Assembly (NCBI RefSeq): GCF_036417845.1
Contig: NC_089982.1
Location: forward strand, 42,805,684 to 42,869,683
DNA from: Apteryx mantelli
Taxonomy: Eukaryota > Chordata > Aves > Apterygiformes > Apterygidae
Reading direction: 5' to 3'
DNA: 64,000 bases
Position numbers and translations under genes: made by a program
In this document: piece by piece, positions 34,604 to 47,660 of the stretch
How the letters are laid out: each line of letters opens with the position of its first letter
Position numbering within the stretch: the first letter of the stretch is position 1
Notes under the pieces: model-generated
The model's input: the letters and a program-made list of their open reading frames with translations, nothing else
Database searches by the model: none
Told to the model about the DNA's origin: nothing

Positions 34604-34632
<29 letters not shown>
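34604..34632. repeat. T29 homopolymer
   Basis: Twenty-nine consecutive T early in KLHL2 intron 4. No retrotransposed body was recognised upstream on either strand. Confidence 0.95.
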
Positions 34633-34635
<3 letters not shown>

Positions 34636-35989
34636 CAACTGATTTTTAACATGAAGGCTTTGGCCATCCCATACAAATAGAGCTAATCAGTTTTTCTTAT
34701 CAGAACTGTTTTAAAAGCTGAGGCTTCAAACAGAATAGAACAAACACAAGCCTAGGAAAAACATAGCTTCAATGCCATTAATGTTTTCTAACTACAAATC
34801 CTGAAGATGGGCAGGGTAAACCCCCCCCCCCTTCCCCCTCATATCTTTTGAGATCTGCCTTGATTTTTTTTTTTAAACTTTAATTCTAATTGCTTAACAG
34901 GTGGCATATGTAATTCTCTTGTTTTCCTCCTTGATCCTATGCCCTTGTTTCTCCTCTTGCTCAGTGCTAGATTACTAGCAGTCATTTTGCTGCTCTTGCA
35001 GGGGACAAAAACATGTTACTGTATATGGCATTGATAACTTCTATTGCAACTGTGCATCCTGAAATTAATCGCTTTTATTAAGCGCTAGGCTGAAGTTAAT
35101 TACTTTTTACTGGCTGCTGAATCAGGTGTTGTCTTAGCTATGTTTGATTGAAGGTTTTAGAATGAGATTTCATGTTACCAACTCAAAATGAAATACCCTA
35201 CTACTGAACTGCTATGTTTTAGGTCATACCACATGTCTTCTGATTCTGCAGGGTTAATTTTCTGTTACCTACTCCTTAAGGTATTGTTTACTCCTGGTCA
35301 GATGACAGGTGTGAATAGTGAAAAACCTGTATGAAATTGTGTTGTATTTTGCCAATCTATCAGTTGTACAAATCTCAGTCATGCTGCAAAAGACCTCTTG
35401 CCAAATCCAAAGGTGTCAGAGATTGTTTCTGGTTAACAAGCAGTCTAGTGTGTTTTGACTGCAGGTTCTGTCTAGGAGGATGCATTTTAGCCTGATGTTG
35501 ACAATGTTGACTCTCTTCTATGTTCATGGGGAAGAAAAATCAGTCTTCTATTTCTTCCTCATACAAGACTCATTAAAGGCCAGAAAGCTTCAAGTTTAAA
35601 ACTCCTAAGTCTGATGCAGGCTTTCATTTTCACAGCTCCAGATTACCTGGCTGTTTGAAGATATATCTAATGATGTTGGGGTTGATAATATAAATAATGT
35701 GACCTGGTGAGTGATATTACAAGTTTGTAGTTTCTTGGGTACTGGAAAGACAGCTGAGCTTTTAAGTGGATTTGGATTTATTGCAATAATAGTTGCATTT
35801 TAATTTAATGTTGATATTGGATATACTTGTAATAAATGTAAAGCTATTCTTCCTTTGTCATTCATCCTCTTTGTACTATCAGCACTAAATATGTACTATT
35901 TGTTTGCAGTAGGGTAGAGCTGAACACTATGAGTAGGACCAAATAAACTGATGCAAGTTCTTTTCTTTAAGTTTAAAAGCCAGGGTGGG

Positions 35990-36200
35990 AAATTGTTATT
36001 GTGAATTTCTGAAAACTTAGAATCCTAGCACAGACTGTCAGACCTCAGTTAAAACTGTGTTCTCTCCATAAACAAGTTGCATGGTCTTAAGACTTGCTCT
36101 AGCTCTCAATTTCCTATCTGTATAACAGGGCTAAGTAGAGCTGGAAGGTATTGTGAAATATTTTGATGATTAAGAATTCTTGTAGGAATACAAAACCTTG
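35990..36200 (+). repeat. MIR-like / CORE-SINE relic
   Basis: Blocks similar to the MIR 3' half are present in order: CATGGTCTTAAGACTTGC, then CTCAATTTCCTATCTGTATA, then a GGTATTGTGAAATATTTTGA block. Divergence is high and the call tentative. Confidence 0.4.
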
Positions 36201-37219
36201 AATACCAAAGATGCAATAATACTGTCTCTAACTTTTTAATATTTAGTTACAGTGCTTAACTAGAGCTTCAGCTTGTAGGTAGCTACTTAAGTTTCTTATA
36301 TCTGATATCCTTTGTGGGATTTCAAGCTCATTATTCTGTCTCTTCAGGTTATCCATAGTAAGAAGTTGTATTGAATTAATTTCTTACACATGATATAATG
36401 TTTCAAAAGGGCATGAGCCCTTTTGAGCCCTTCACATTTAAGTAATGCAGAATTCCTAAATACTTTGGCACTAACATAATTACACTGTGTGTTTATAAAA
36501 TCTATAGCCACAGTATAGCCAAGCTCACAAGTTGTTCCTCAACAGGCAAATAACTATGACCTTCTTTCATTAATGTCTTACTTGATTTAGACATGAGCAG
36601 GGAATTGTTTCCGTAAAGTGCCTTGTGAAGTTCTAAATAAAGACCATTATTTTAGTTTTCCATTGTTGAGTTCTCATGTGTTTTTGGGCAAGGAGGAGGG
36701 AGAAAAGTCAGGTGTAGCCAGTGAGTGAGTGAAAAACATGTTAATTTAGAGCATGAACTATGAACATTGGAGGCCTGCGGTTGTTGTCACTATGTTAATT
36801 AAACATAAAAGAGAACATTTGTTCTTTTCTTTAATTTTAGTTCAATGTCAATAGTGTTTTTTTTCCCCCAGCATAAGACATCTGGTATATGAAAATGATA
36901 AAATAACTCATTCTAAATGAAGAACAAATACTAGAAGGAAATCAAGAACCTACGTACATCGTTCATCTCTAATGACACTCACTTTGCATAATGCTGTACC
37001 AATGTTTCTATCATATTTACATATTATGTCACGTTTTTCTACGTACTCAACTCTCTACATTCCTTTTTTTTCAGAAAGGAAATTAAATGCCAGACTTAAT
37101 GCAATATAACATTTTTGCGTTTTAAGAAGGTAACATCAAAGTTAATGTTTTCAGAGGGAAAATCAACTTTCTCACACATCAAATTTTTTTCAATTTCCAT
37201 ATAGGTATTAACTACACTC

Positions 37220-37295
37220 AATGCACAATGTGGGAGAGTTAGTTACTATAAGAAGCTCATGCATGAATAACTCTCCCACACTATGCGTGTGCATT
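37220..37295. other. Long imperfect hairpin in KLHL2 intron 4
   Basis: Arms AATGCACA (37220-37227) and TGTGCATT (37288-37295) pair perfectly. Inside them TGTGGGAGAGTTA (37229-37241) pairs perfectly with TAACTCTCCCACA (37268-37280). One unpaired base on the left faces seven on the right, and the terminal loop is 26 bases. The total of 21 paired bases over 76 bases is far beyond chance for unselected sequence. It could be a precursor-microRNA-like fold or terminal inverted repeats of a tiny DNA transposon. Confidence 0.7.
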
Positions 37296-39539
37296 CCAGC
37301 ATGTATTTAGTCAGCTTTATACCTAGGGCCTCTACTGAGCATAAATATGAGAGCAGGAACTTGAGAAATCCCTGGATTCGTTCAAGAGCTGTGACCTTAA
37401 GGGCTTTAGAAGTCAGTCTGGTTCAGGGTAAGTGGAATGGAATTGTGGAAAGATGTTATAAAGTTCTGGCAGTTAGTTATTCCTTTAGGATTCTGTGCTA
37501 CAGTTTTCTGTTCCCTTGGTTGTGCTGATACAACTTTTTGCTGGATTGCATTATAAATCAGATCACTGAATTTATTATTAAAAAAAAAAAAGGGCCTTTC
37601 CCCGAACAGATTTTTTTTTTTGAGGTGTTATTTTGAACCTTGATCTTTCCAAGGTTCTGGTTTATAGCATGGCTATAAACCTGTTTTTGATGCAATATTG
37701 TGGGTTAGTGTATTAAAGTGTGGAAATGTATACCCATGGTGGAAGTGGACATTTCCCTACTGCCTAAGGAAAACATTACATGTAGCTTCACTTTGGACCT
37801 ATTGATAAACATGCTGTCTTGCTTTTGAACAAGAAGTGTGCACAAGAGATAACAAAAAAGAGAATCACAAATAATACTATTTTTACAGAGCTCTATCCTG
37901 GCATGTCCCTCCCTTTAAAGAATTTGTTAGTTATAGCCAACACAAAATCCAAAATCCTGAATAGGATCTTTTTTAGTATGTATCGGTTTTTGTGTTCATT
38001 TTTTGAAATCATTCAATGACAATGTTTGCACAGTAATGAGCATATTATATAATGAGCATATTATATACACAGAAACACACAATACGTGTGTATATATTTC
38101 CTTTGTAACTCTTACGGTTCATGCACCTATTGCCACTTAAAGTACAACATGTGCTTCCATGTGAATAGGAGTGTTTATCATAGGACGTGGTCATAAGGGT
38201 TGACAGCATAGTTAGTCTGAGGTGCTCTTGAAACAAAAAGACCAAAGAAGCAGCTTATTTTCTCATGAAGTTTTAAGAATTTTCAAGAGAAGCAGTGAGG
38301 TATCTGCTGAGTTTGTCTGACAATCTCAGCTAAATGTTTCTCTAGTGCAGACATCAACTTACAGGATATGGGGTAAAAGAGAGATTTCTGTATTTGTATC
38401 TCTGATCCATGAGGAAAAGAACAGTGACCCAGCTGCAGATAAAAGCCTTCATTCAGAGATTTGTTCTTAGCCAGCAAACAATCCATTTCTACAAACAGAA
38501 CAAATAAATTTGTGTGTTTTCCTTTATACAAAGGGCTGTACTATATTGCAGCTGCTCCATCAGGGAGAAGTCTGAAAGGGCTTTGGAACTACATACTAAA
38601 TCTTACTATTTAAGTCTCTTTCTATATTATTATTGTTAAGCAGTCCTTGGATAATCATTGATTTCCATTATGAAAAAGCTGCATCCTGATTTCTAGGCAT
38701 GTCTTCATTTGATGCAAGAAAGCTCAATTCACAGTTTGGTTTCCCTGTTTGCTAAATTATAGCAACTGAAAATAGTATTAAGTTAAACAGGGTTAAACAA
38801 TTCTTCCATGGCACCGTTAATAAAGATGTGATAGCCTGTGTTAAGTCCTGAGTTACATGTGTATTATTGTAGAAATGATTGTAGTGAAATAGAAAAAAGG
38901 ATGGCAGTGGCCCTCATGTTGTCCAAATGTCTTACTGAGGCTGTGGTTCTCTAGTGTGGTACTTGTAATGAAGGCTTGGAGTAGTCTTGCGGCACCTGGT
39001 CAGCCTTAGGTTCTACTGACTGAACAACTTGCAGGGTTGTGTCTCAGTCCAGATCAGGAAAGCGCTCTAGTTCTAAAATGAACAGATACCCCGCACCAGA
39101 AAAATCTCCAAATTTGTGGGAACAGGTGTGTTTTTCTAGATGGTCAGTTGCTTAATCTTGTCTGTGTCATGGCCCTGCAAACCACTGGATGGGCAGGACG
39201 CAGGGTGTGCTAAAGAACCCTAAGGAAGAAGGAATAGAAGATTAAGTGGGAATAGTGTAAACCATTATTGTACATGAAACAGTGGCAGTGTGTTTCTAGC
39301 CTAACCATGACAGAGCATATCTAATCTAGCAATGGAAATTTTATAACATCTCTTACGTAGTTTGCTTCAATACCCTTTATAGGTAAAAAGGTAATATCTG
39401 ACTTGAGTTGTCTTTGCTCTGGATTAGAGCAATTTCTGGTACTTGACTCTGCTGTATTGAAAAGCAACTGATTGCTAGTCTTGTTATAAGTCTTATATGT
39501 TGAAAGACTGTTATTATCTTCTGTTATCTTCTTTTAATT

Positions 39540-39720
39540 TGTTTTCTTTAGTCTAAACATTGACTTTTTTTGGAGACGATATTTTCTAAATCTTTTACCA
39601 TTCTTGTTGCCCTGGACTCTTCCTATTTAATCTACATTTACATTTTTAACATACAAAACTGGAGCCAGTGGTCCATCTGAGGCCTGACTAATGCAGACTA
39701 GAGTGAAATTGCTAGCTTCT
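39540..39720 (-). mobile_element. Ancient CR1-type LINE fragment
   Basis: The plus strand resembles the reverse complement of a CR1 3' region. It contains ACCATTCTTGTTGCCCTGGA, then AACTGGAGCCAGTGGTCCAT, CTGAGGCCTGACTAATGCAG and a block like 'agtgaaattgctagcttctgtgt'. The order agrees with old CR1 subfamilies. Heavily diverged. Confidence 0.6.
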
Positions 39721-41766
39721 GTGTAAAATACAGGGCAGGATTCTTTACTGTGTCGTTGGGTGAGATCTCTTTTCCAATAACATCACATTGACATCAGCAG
39801 TCTCTTTATGCTAGTGGAAAAAGAGAATGAGAATATAAAAATATGCCAGTGGGGAGAGAGAATGAACATATAAGGTCATCATGCAGTGGAGGTCAGTGGG
39901 AGAAGGGACTTGTGGTTCCCCTTAATTTTGATATGTGCTAACTTCAGTAGTCTGTTTTAAATATTTATACTTATTAATGTAATACTTCTAATAATACATT
40001 GAAAACAGAGCCACCAGAAGTCATAATCTGAATTATAGTAAAGTATTTTTCAATAAATTTATTAGGCAAGAGTTCAATTTCACACCAGGAACTGATCTGT
40101 TACAAAAAGATGTCATTTTGCAAGTCAGTTTTCAGAGTACAGCCATGTGTTAAAATTGATTTAAATAAAAAAATGTAACAAAATTAACTATTTTTGTTTT
40201 GGTTGACTCATAACCTTGAATTCAAGAAATGCTCAATTATCTTTTGAAACTCAGCAAGAACAGAAAAGAATAAACTATTGAAGATTGTGTAAACTTATCT
40301 CTAACCTTCTGCAAGGTGGGGGGACAGCAAGAAGAAAATGTGTGCAAGGCTGTTTAAAAATGTTTGAGAAATATGTAGAATATCTTTTGAGGAGACCATT
40401 ACATGGAATAGAATGCAGACATGAATAATTCATATTTGTTTCTGTTGAGAACAAAGCAAAATACAAGGAATAAATTTTAGTTGCAATAGACTGTAATAAA
40501 AATTGGTGCTATCAGTGTGAAGTTCACATAAATATAGTATCCCACAGAGAACAGTCATGCTAAAAGTAGTCCGAATTTAAAGCAAAAAAAAAAAATTCTG
40601 TGCAGCATGTAACATAAATTCTTATTTGTTTTTCTGCTTAACACTAGGATAAACTTAGGGTCAGAATATTCAGAATAAATTGTTATATCACATTTAGAAG
40701 TGGTCCCCTTGTGATACGTCACCTACAGTTTTATGGGGGTGGGACATGTAAAATGATCTCTTCTAGGGGCTAACAGTTTCTTCTGAAACTGCTGTATTTC
40801 CAGAATATCTGATTAGGTAATGGCTGTTTTTTTCGGGTTCCCCTCCTCCATGCCTCTTTCTCGTGACTGTTTCAAATTCCCTCCTTCACTGCTCTTTTCA
40901 TTAAGGGATGAACTCACTGGTTTATTGAAGTTTAATTCCAAAGGGGTTCAGGATCGTGATGGAATTACCTGTTTAACAAGTTGCTGCACATCAGTTGAAC
41001 GACAGTAGCTGTTTATGTGTGCTTTCAGCTTGAAGAAAGTATAAAATGACTTTGTGTAAGCCAGTTTAAGACTCACATCAGTTTACTTGGTATCTGCCAG
41101 TCTTTGAGTACATGATCAAATTACTATAGCTTAAATTCCAGTAAGCTTCAGAGCAGTAATGTCTTTATATCTGAGCTAAGAGTCAAAATACACCTAGGAA
41201 TATTTTGATGTTTACCAAGCTTTATCCTCAGAAGAAATATTTTGTGTTTATAAGCTGGTGATTAAACTAGCAGTCTTTGTATGAGTTAGCAGCATTGTGA
41301 TGTGTAAAGAGCATAAAACACATGCTGCATATTTTTGTGACTAGATTCAATTTAAATACCCAACTTAGAATTTCTTTTCAAGAGTTTCCAAAGCCTATCA
41401 ATAAATTATACCCTTTGAACACTAAATAGCATCTCTTTTCCCTTATTGAATCAAAGGATGCACCTCACCTCTCAAAGGGATATTTTTAGTTTTCTTTATG
41501 AACACTGGAAATGTTTCATTTTGAACAGGGTGGATTTTTCCCTTTTAAAACCAAAGACTGTCCTTTTCAAGCACATGGTTGGATATCATAAGAAGAGAGA
41601 GTCCATTTAAGTATTTGAACAGAGAAGTGCATTCTGTGTCCTGGAAGTAAGCATGCTGCTGTGTAAGTGGGTGGAAGCAAGAAAAGAAATATTTATTCAA
41701 CTGAACTGACTGTTGTGAAACTTAAACTGAATCTTTTATTTAAAACAGAGCCTACTTTATGAAAAT

Positions 41767-41792
41767 ATTTTTTATATATATATATATATACA
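41767..41792. repeat. (TA)n microsatellite
   Basis: A run of TA dinucleotides followed by CACACA within KLHL2 intron 4. Confidence 0.85.
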
Positions 41793-44700
41793 CACAAAAA
41801 TAAAATTGCTTTGAGTCAAAGTAATGCTGAAATTAGTTCCACAGGAACTTGGCTATTCAGAGAGCCTATGAAAGAAATGCCTGGAAAAAAATTGCTACAC
41901 TTGGTTTAGGAACCTAAAAATGGCAGGAAGGGAATGAGTTTTATCTGGATATATTTGCAGATGTGCTTTTCTGTCCACGTCTTAAGGAGTTTGTGATAAT
42001 CAGGGAAAGTGAAACAGCTTTAAGTGAAAGTATATCTTGCAGAGTAATAGTGTGAGGTAGGCTGCATCTAAGCAGTTATAGGTGTATCGATTATAATTAA
42101 CAAATTGCATGTCACCAAGAGACCGGCAGAGAGTTAATATAGGTCCAGCACCTCCCCAGTCATGTACTCTCCTGAAATGCAATGCTCCCTAAGCAGACTG
42201 TATCCTGAATTAACAGTGATCTCTAGTTTCCAAGTACAATATTATACAATAGGCAGTGCAGTTTGGCGATGAAAACATGGGTAATGATAGCAATGTTTGT
42301 GGCTAGAAAAAGTCAAAACCTTCTAGCAGATGCAAATAACTTAATGAAACTGGGTTAGTGCTGTGCCACAAGTTAAATTCTTGATCCCAGAAGTTTGCAG
42401 GCTGATTGTTGATAAACCCCTTTTGATTATTTTCAATCATGTCTACTGGCTACAGTTGCCCTGTGGGAGCATTTTAAAATTATTTTTCAGAGTATACCTA
42501 TAGTTTCCATTGAAACTTTCACTATATTATTTATTCACTGAATGTGAGTTTTGGGTTACTAGATGTATGTTTTAAATCAGTGATTGATTTCCCCTTCTTC
42601 CACCCCAGTTCTTTGCACAGCTATTCTTGTGTGTCTCCACAGTACCAGAGAGCCACTCTTTAAAACTTTCTGGTCTTGGCGTAGTTTCTAAAGCCTTACC
42701 AGGCAAACGTGGGCACTTGCCCATTTCTGGGTGAGAAGGGAGCACGGGAGGCTTGTGGCCCTGGGTTCTCACTGCTGAGCTGCTGCTGTTGGGAACAGAC
42801 TCTTGGGCCGCGTGGAGTGTTGTTCTGAGCCCGTACGGCTTTTCTTATGAGTGGCTTGCTAAACTCTGGATATTTTTAAAGAAGAATGAAGTTATGTCAG
42901 ATAATATCAACACTGTAAAATAGAACAGAATACCTTTTTATCTTCTAGAAAACACTTCTTTTGAGTGACGGTTAATTGTTAATTGTTTCCTTTATTGTCT
43001 CAAAAAATGGTGAAGCAATATTTCACTGATTTCTTTGGTACTGGTTTTGGTAGATTTTTTTTCTTTTTTTTTATAAAATGGCTGTCATTTTTATGTAGCA
43101 TACATTAAAATTCATAAATATTGTTGATGACAATCTAAGCATCTTTTGAGCTGAAATCTGTGAATTTGTACTTCCTGTGACTTAGATTTAACATGCTAAA
43201 AACTCTCAGCTAAGTATACTGGTACAGCCTGCAGTTTTTTTAGACAAACTGTTAGGCCAAATGTTTATTAAAACTATACAGATATCTTTCAAGCTGTTCA
43301 TATAATTGTATTTTTCTGAATTTATATCTAATGCCCAAATAATCTGCTGAAAGCTGAACATTTTGGACAGCTTTGGTCAATAGCAATTGAGAGAGTTGCT
43401 CAAAAATGGATTTTCTTTCCATATAAAGTTAAATAACATGAAATGTTGAATTGCCCTACTGCATAATTTCTCTGCGTCATTTAAACAAAAGTGATCTTTG
43501 CACTGCGTTCTGGTGCCTCAAATGGGCAGTCCTGTGTTGATGTATATGTTAAGACTTGATAATCATCTTGCAGAATGTCACAACTGCTTGTCATACATGC
43601 TCCTGTAGCCAGTGAAGTCTTAGGCATAACAAGTGATCCCCCGTGATCTCCTTCAAGTTCTTCTCTATATTTCTCTCCAAAATAATTTAACTGAAGTGTA
43701 AAGAACTGAATGTTAAACCGTGTAATTGGACTTTTTTACTACTTCTGTGATCTCCCTTATGCAGAAGATAATTTGTCAGATATGACTTTTACAAATGGGG
43801 TACAGGTACATCCTGTCTCATCAGGCAGAGACAGATTATACCCCTACAGACTAAACTGTATCATTTGCCTTAATTTTTAGATGAAATATAGTTGTCAAAA
43901 ATGTACAATTAACAATGCTGTCTGTAACTACTGCTTTAATTATGGGACCATGCGCTTATAATCAAGGCTAAAACTCAGGAATGCCAATACAAAACTCTTG
44001 TCCTGTGTCTTAAGAGCACTGAAGCATTTGAAGACCATGTGGTGCTTCCATGAATGAAAAGCTGTGCAGCTTTACTGCTTGTTCTCTTCGCTGAAGTTTT
44101 GGGGTTATGTCCTCATGACAACATTTTGGGAAGAGAGGAAGGAGAAGGGTTGAAAGTAGCATGTGTTAAGGTCTTAAGGGCAGAGGGTATCTCAGCTCTG
44201 ATATTTTCAACTTCATAATTGATAGGGCAGTCTTAGTGTTCCTTCAACAATCTTTTGTGTGATAATTCATGTGAAATATTTGGAAGCACCCACTTCTTGA
44301 TTCAATATGAGACTAGTAAGGTACTAACTCTTGAACCTTGAGGTCACAGGTTAGTCCTGCTTAATTCTGAAGAAATTAAATGTTTGTTGCAGTCTTCTGC
44401 TCCTTCATGTTCCATAGCCTCCACCAGTGGATGTTTGGTGGATTCAATTTGACTTTGAAACTCAGAAACCTTTTTATGCTTTTCATTGTCATATTTCAGC
44501 TTACCATCATCGCTGCCTCTGTGGAGACCTAGAACCTTTTGCCCATAAACAAACTCATTCTTTCTTTGCTAATAGGTCTCAGGCAACTGCACTGATGCTT
44601 GAAAGCATTTTTACTTACAGCATTTTATGTAATAGAGCTATTGAATATCAAAATTGATTGGTGAACTTATTTCCCTGAGACAGATATTATTAAAGCTTTA

Positions 44701-46329
44701 GGAGGAGAGGGAATTCTTTATTAGATGATCTTAACAGAGCAGGAAAAATAAGCAAGTTTTTTGTCTTTCTGCATATCTCCATCATGGCTACAGTGACATT
44801 GCTACTGTATTCTGGAAGATCTTGCCGTTTATGAGGTCATACAGAGTCATTCACGTTAATGTTTTAAAATTATTTGGCTCATCCAAATGACTTCATGATT
44901 AAAACTGAACTAAAATCAGTTAATCCTAATGTGTGTTGAAAACACTCTTTATATGGTAATCCAAACTTTTTTACTTTTATTCTTTTATACCAGCACAGTT
45001 CTTATAATAGGGGATTGCTGACACTGCAGAGAGATATTTAAATCCAAGCTGACAGGAGTTTCATTACAAACCCTATTTGCAGAAACATTTTAAAGTCTTA
45101 CTGGGCACAAATTTAATGTTGGACTAAATAGCCTTATGCTATGTCTCTTTAAATGGCTTGACCATGTGCTGAAAGAATACCAATGGAGTACCACTGTGTT
45201 TTGCTATTATACATATTTTATATGTTATGCCTCCAGCAACCATCTGGTTACCTCTTGTGACCCAATTTTTGGTGTTTGTGACAACAGCTTTGAGGATTTT
45301 AATATTGTGAGGGCACAACTTATATGTGGCTTAGCTGGAGGAGAGACAGTGGCGCGTTTCTAGAATTTATATGCATTGTAAGACATGTCAGGCTACAGTA
45401 AACGATCTAATTTTCCAGTGAAAAAATCCTACTATGCTTTTTTTCATTTGCTTATACATGACTGCCTGTCAGGAGAGTGTAGGAGGGAAGGGAAAAGAGG
45501 AAGGTGATCTTTCTATAGCTGTGTTTTATTATCAATATAAGCTTCATTAATACGTGCTTTAAATGAGTAAGACTTGCATAAAAAGCAATAGTCCTCAGAG
45601 TCCGCTAACCAAAATACTGAGCAAATAACTTTGTGGGAAAACTTAGTATTTTGTTGTCTGTGTCAGTTTTCAGATGTGTATTGAGTAGTAGATATTTTTG
45701 ACTATACAGAGTTTTCCTTTTGCCTATCTTTTGTGAATTTAACTATTATGTACACGCAGGACAGAAACTCATTTCTTGATGCACAATACTAGTTCATTAT
45801 GTGCCCTGAAGGCTAGATACGGTTCGTATCATTGCTCCCCTTTCTGTGTTTGTTTTTCCAAAGACTGAAAAACTGAGGTTTTCATTTTGGTAAATGCCCT
45901 GGTTGAAAATATATTCCAGAGCCTCACTCCTGGCTGATAGAGATGTGCGTGTGTATCTATATGTCTTTTTTTGGATGCCCTAGTAAAAACTTACCCTCTT
46001 CTGATTTTGCTTATTCGGTGATATATGGTAGAAGGAAATCACACTAAATGTACTTGACATGAGGAAGGTGTTCGGGGTTGTTGAATCTGATAGCCTGATA
46101 GAGGTAAGGCTGATGCAGCTCTGTACCCCCAGGTCCAACCAGTAGTAAGGCTGAGCACACCCAGTAGGTGTACACACAAACACACGTATACAAACATATA
46201 TGTATGGCCAGCCACACAGATCAACATAGCTGGAAACACTCAGCACTCACACAAACAGCACCAACGACCTCATTCTGTTCTCTTCTCTGGCTGATCAAGA
46301 TGGAGCTCCATTGCGGAAATATATACAAT

Positions 46330-46761
46330 GTGGATCCCTCCAGCAGCGGGACTCAGACGCTCAGTCCATCCAGTAACTGGCCCTGGTTCCTCGGTCCCCC
46401 TGTTGCTGACACCTGGGCACGCAAACCCCCGCGGTCCTCAGCTGCTGGTACAGACCCCTCTTACGCACACCTGCACATGCACAAGTGCACTGTGGGTCCC
46501 TCCACTACCTGGGCTGAGACATTCAGTTCATCTAGTAGCTGACTCTAGATCCTGGCTCTGCCCAGTTGCCTCTCACACAGACATGCAACCCCAGACTCCT
46601 TGCTCTCTCCGGCAGTTGGTTTGGACCTCCTGTTCCCTCTAGTAGCCATCTCCTCCAATTGTCTCGCACCCAGAGATGCACACATGTCCAGTCCAGACTT
46701 ACGGTCTCTTCGATACCTGGCTCCCCAACCACTTCACCTACTCGTTGGCTAGTCTGGCTTG
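46330..46761. repeat. Degenerate GC-rich tandem repeat, about 160-bp period
   Basis: Units starting GTGGATCCCTCCAGCAGC (46330) and GTGGGTCCCTCCACTACC (46492) align over much of their length, with a shared TCCAGTA/TCTAGTAGCTG block. Sub-blocks ending CACGCAA, CAGACATGCAA and CAGAGATGCACA recur at shorter intervals. Related motifs (TTGCTGGCACC) continue at 47205-47280, on the other side of the LTR. The open frames of 73-124 codons here are composition artefacts. Divergence between units is high. Confidence 0.6.
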
Positions 46762-46766
46762 ATACT

Positions 46767-47156
46767 TGTCGCGGTCCGCGGGAGTGATGGGAAAGAATCA
46801 TACGCACTCACAGAATGCAGATTCAATTCCATCTTTATTCAGCAATTTGCCCATTTTATAGGTACAGGTATTCGGTGCTTTGGCCCTTGATTGGTGGTTC
46901 ATACAGATTATGTCACAGGTAGCCAATCATGGCACCGATCACGCACGCAGCGGTCATGCCTTGTACCTTGCTACTTATTTAGCAAAACTGTCTAGCCCTT
47001 AACCTTGGTTCCCACTGGCTTCTGCTAGTTTATCTGTACTTTCTCAGGATGTATCATTTCCAGCTGCACCAGTGTCCTTGGGTACGTTTGTCTGAGACTC
47101 CTGTTGCTTGCTACTTGCAACTTTCCACCAGTTTAACCCTGTCATGGCCCTCCACA
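46767..47156 (-). mobile_element. Solo LTR of an endogenous retrovirus (ERVL-like), 390 bp
   Basis: On the minus strand it starts TGTGGAGGGCC and ends GGACCGCGACA, so it has the TG...CA termini. It is flanked by a perfect 5-bp direct duplication, ATACT, at 46762-46766 and 47157-47161. Inside, in minus orientation, are a CCAAT element (in the block reading ACCACCAATCAAGG), a TATA box CTATAAAATGG (46861-46851) and a polyadenylation signal AATAAA (46839-46834), in promoter order and spacing. No viral genes adjoin it, so it is a solo LTR left by recombination. Five-base duplications are typical of ERVL-type elements. It sits in antisense orientation to KLHL2 inside a tandem-repeat block. Confidence 0.88.
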
Positions 47157-47160
47157 ATAC

Positions 47161-47660
47161 TTGCTAATGACTGCACTCTGACTTATGCACCCTCACTTGC
47201 TCGAGTTGCTGGCACCATGGACACATGGGACCCTGTGACCTGTGGTTGCACTCCACTTGCTGGCACCTCCACACACACGTGCACACAGAAGAGAAAGTCC
47301 TCTCACCCAGGAAAATAGTTGGAAATGGAGTTTAAGGAGAAGACGGGACAGACTGTGCTTATTAGGCACAGGGCATGGCCAGACAAGCATACTGAGCAGC
47401 AACCTGTGATTGGACCCTTTTATCCTCTTATCCCTCTGTTTTCCCACATTTCCTTTCAAAACCTCCTTGATTCCTCCCTTTCTCTGCCTATGGTCCTCCC
47501 CTAAACATCCCATAGGAAGCTTTGCATAATCCCCAAATGATCTTTCCTGCATCTCATAATATGTCCCATACCCCTGTAGGCAGTGACCTGCCTCAATCTT
47601 AAGGTGATCTGGAGAGCCCTTCTGTTGACTTGTCTTGATGGGTGTTTTCCCAGGTCTGTG
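47161..47660. other. Repeat-like flank right of the solo LTR
   Basis: It continues the tandem-repeat vocabulary to about 47280. Farther on, the minus strand has GAGGATAAAAGGGTCCAATC, which puts TATA-like and CCAAT elements side by side. This could be the remains of an older LTR that was invaded by the solo LTR. I could not define its ends. Confidence 0.3.

Noticed and set aside
46168-46642. Open frames of 104-124 codons with Ser/Pro/Thr-rich products
   Set aside because: They lie in the degenerate tandem repeat; overlapping frames give unrelated products and there is no domain.
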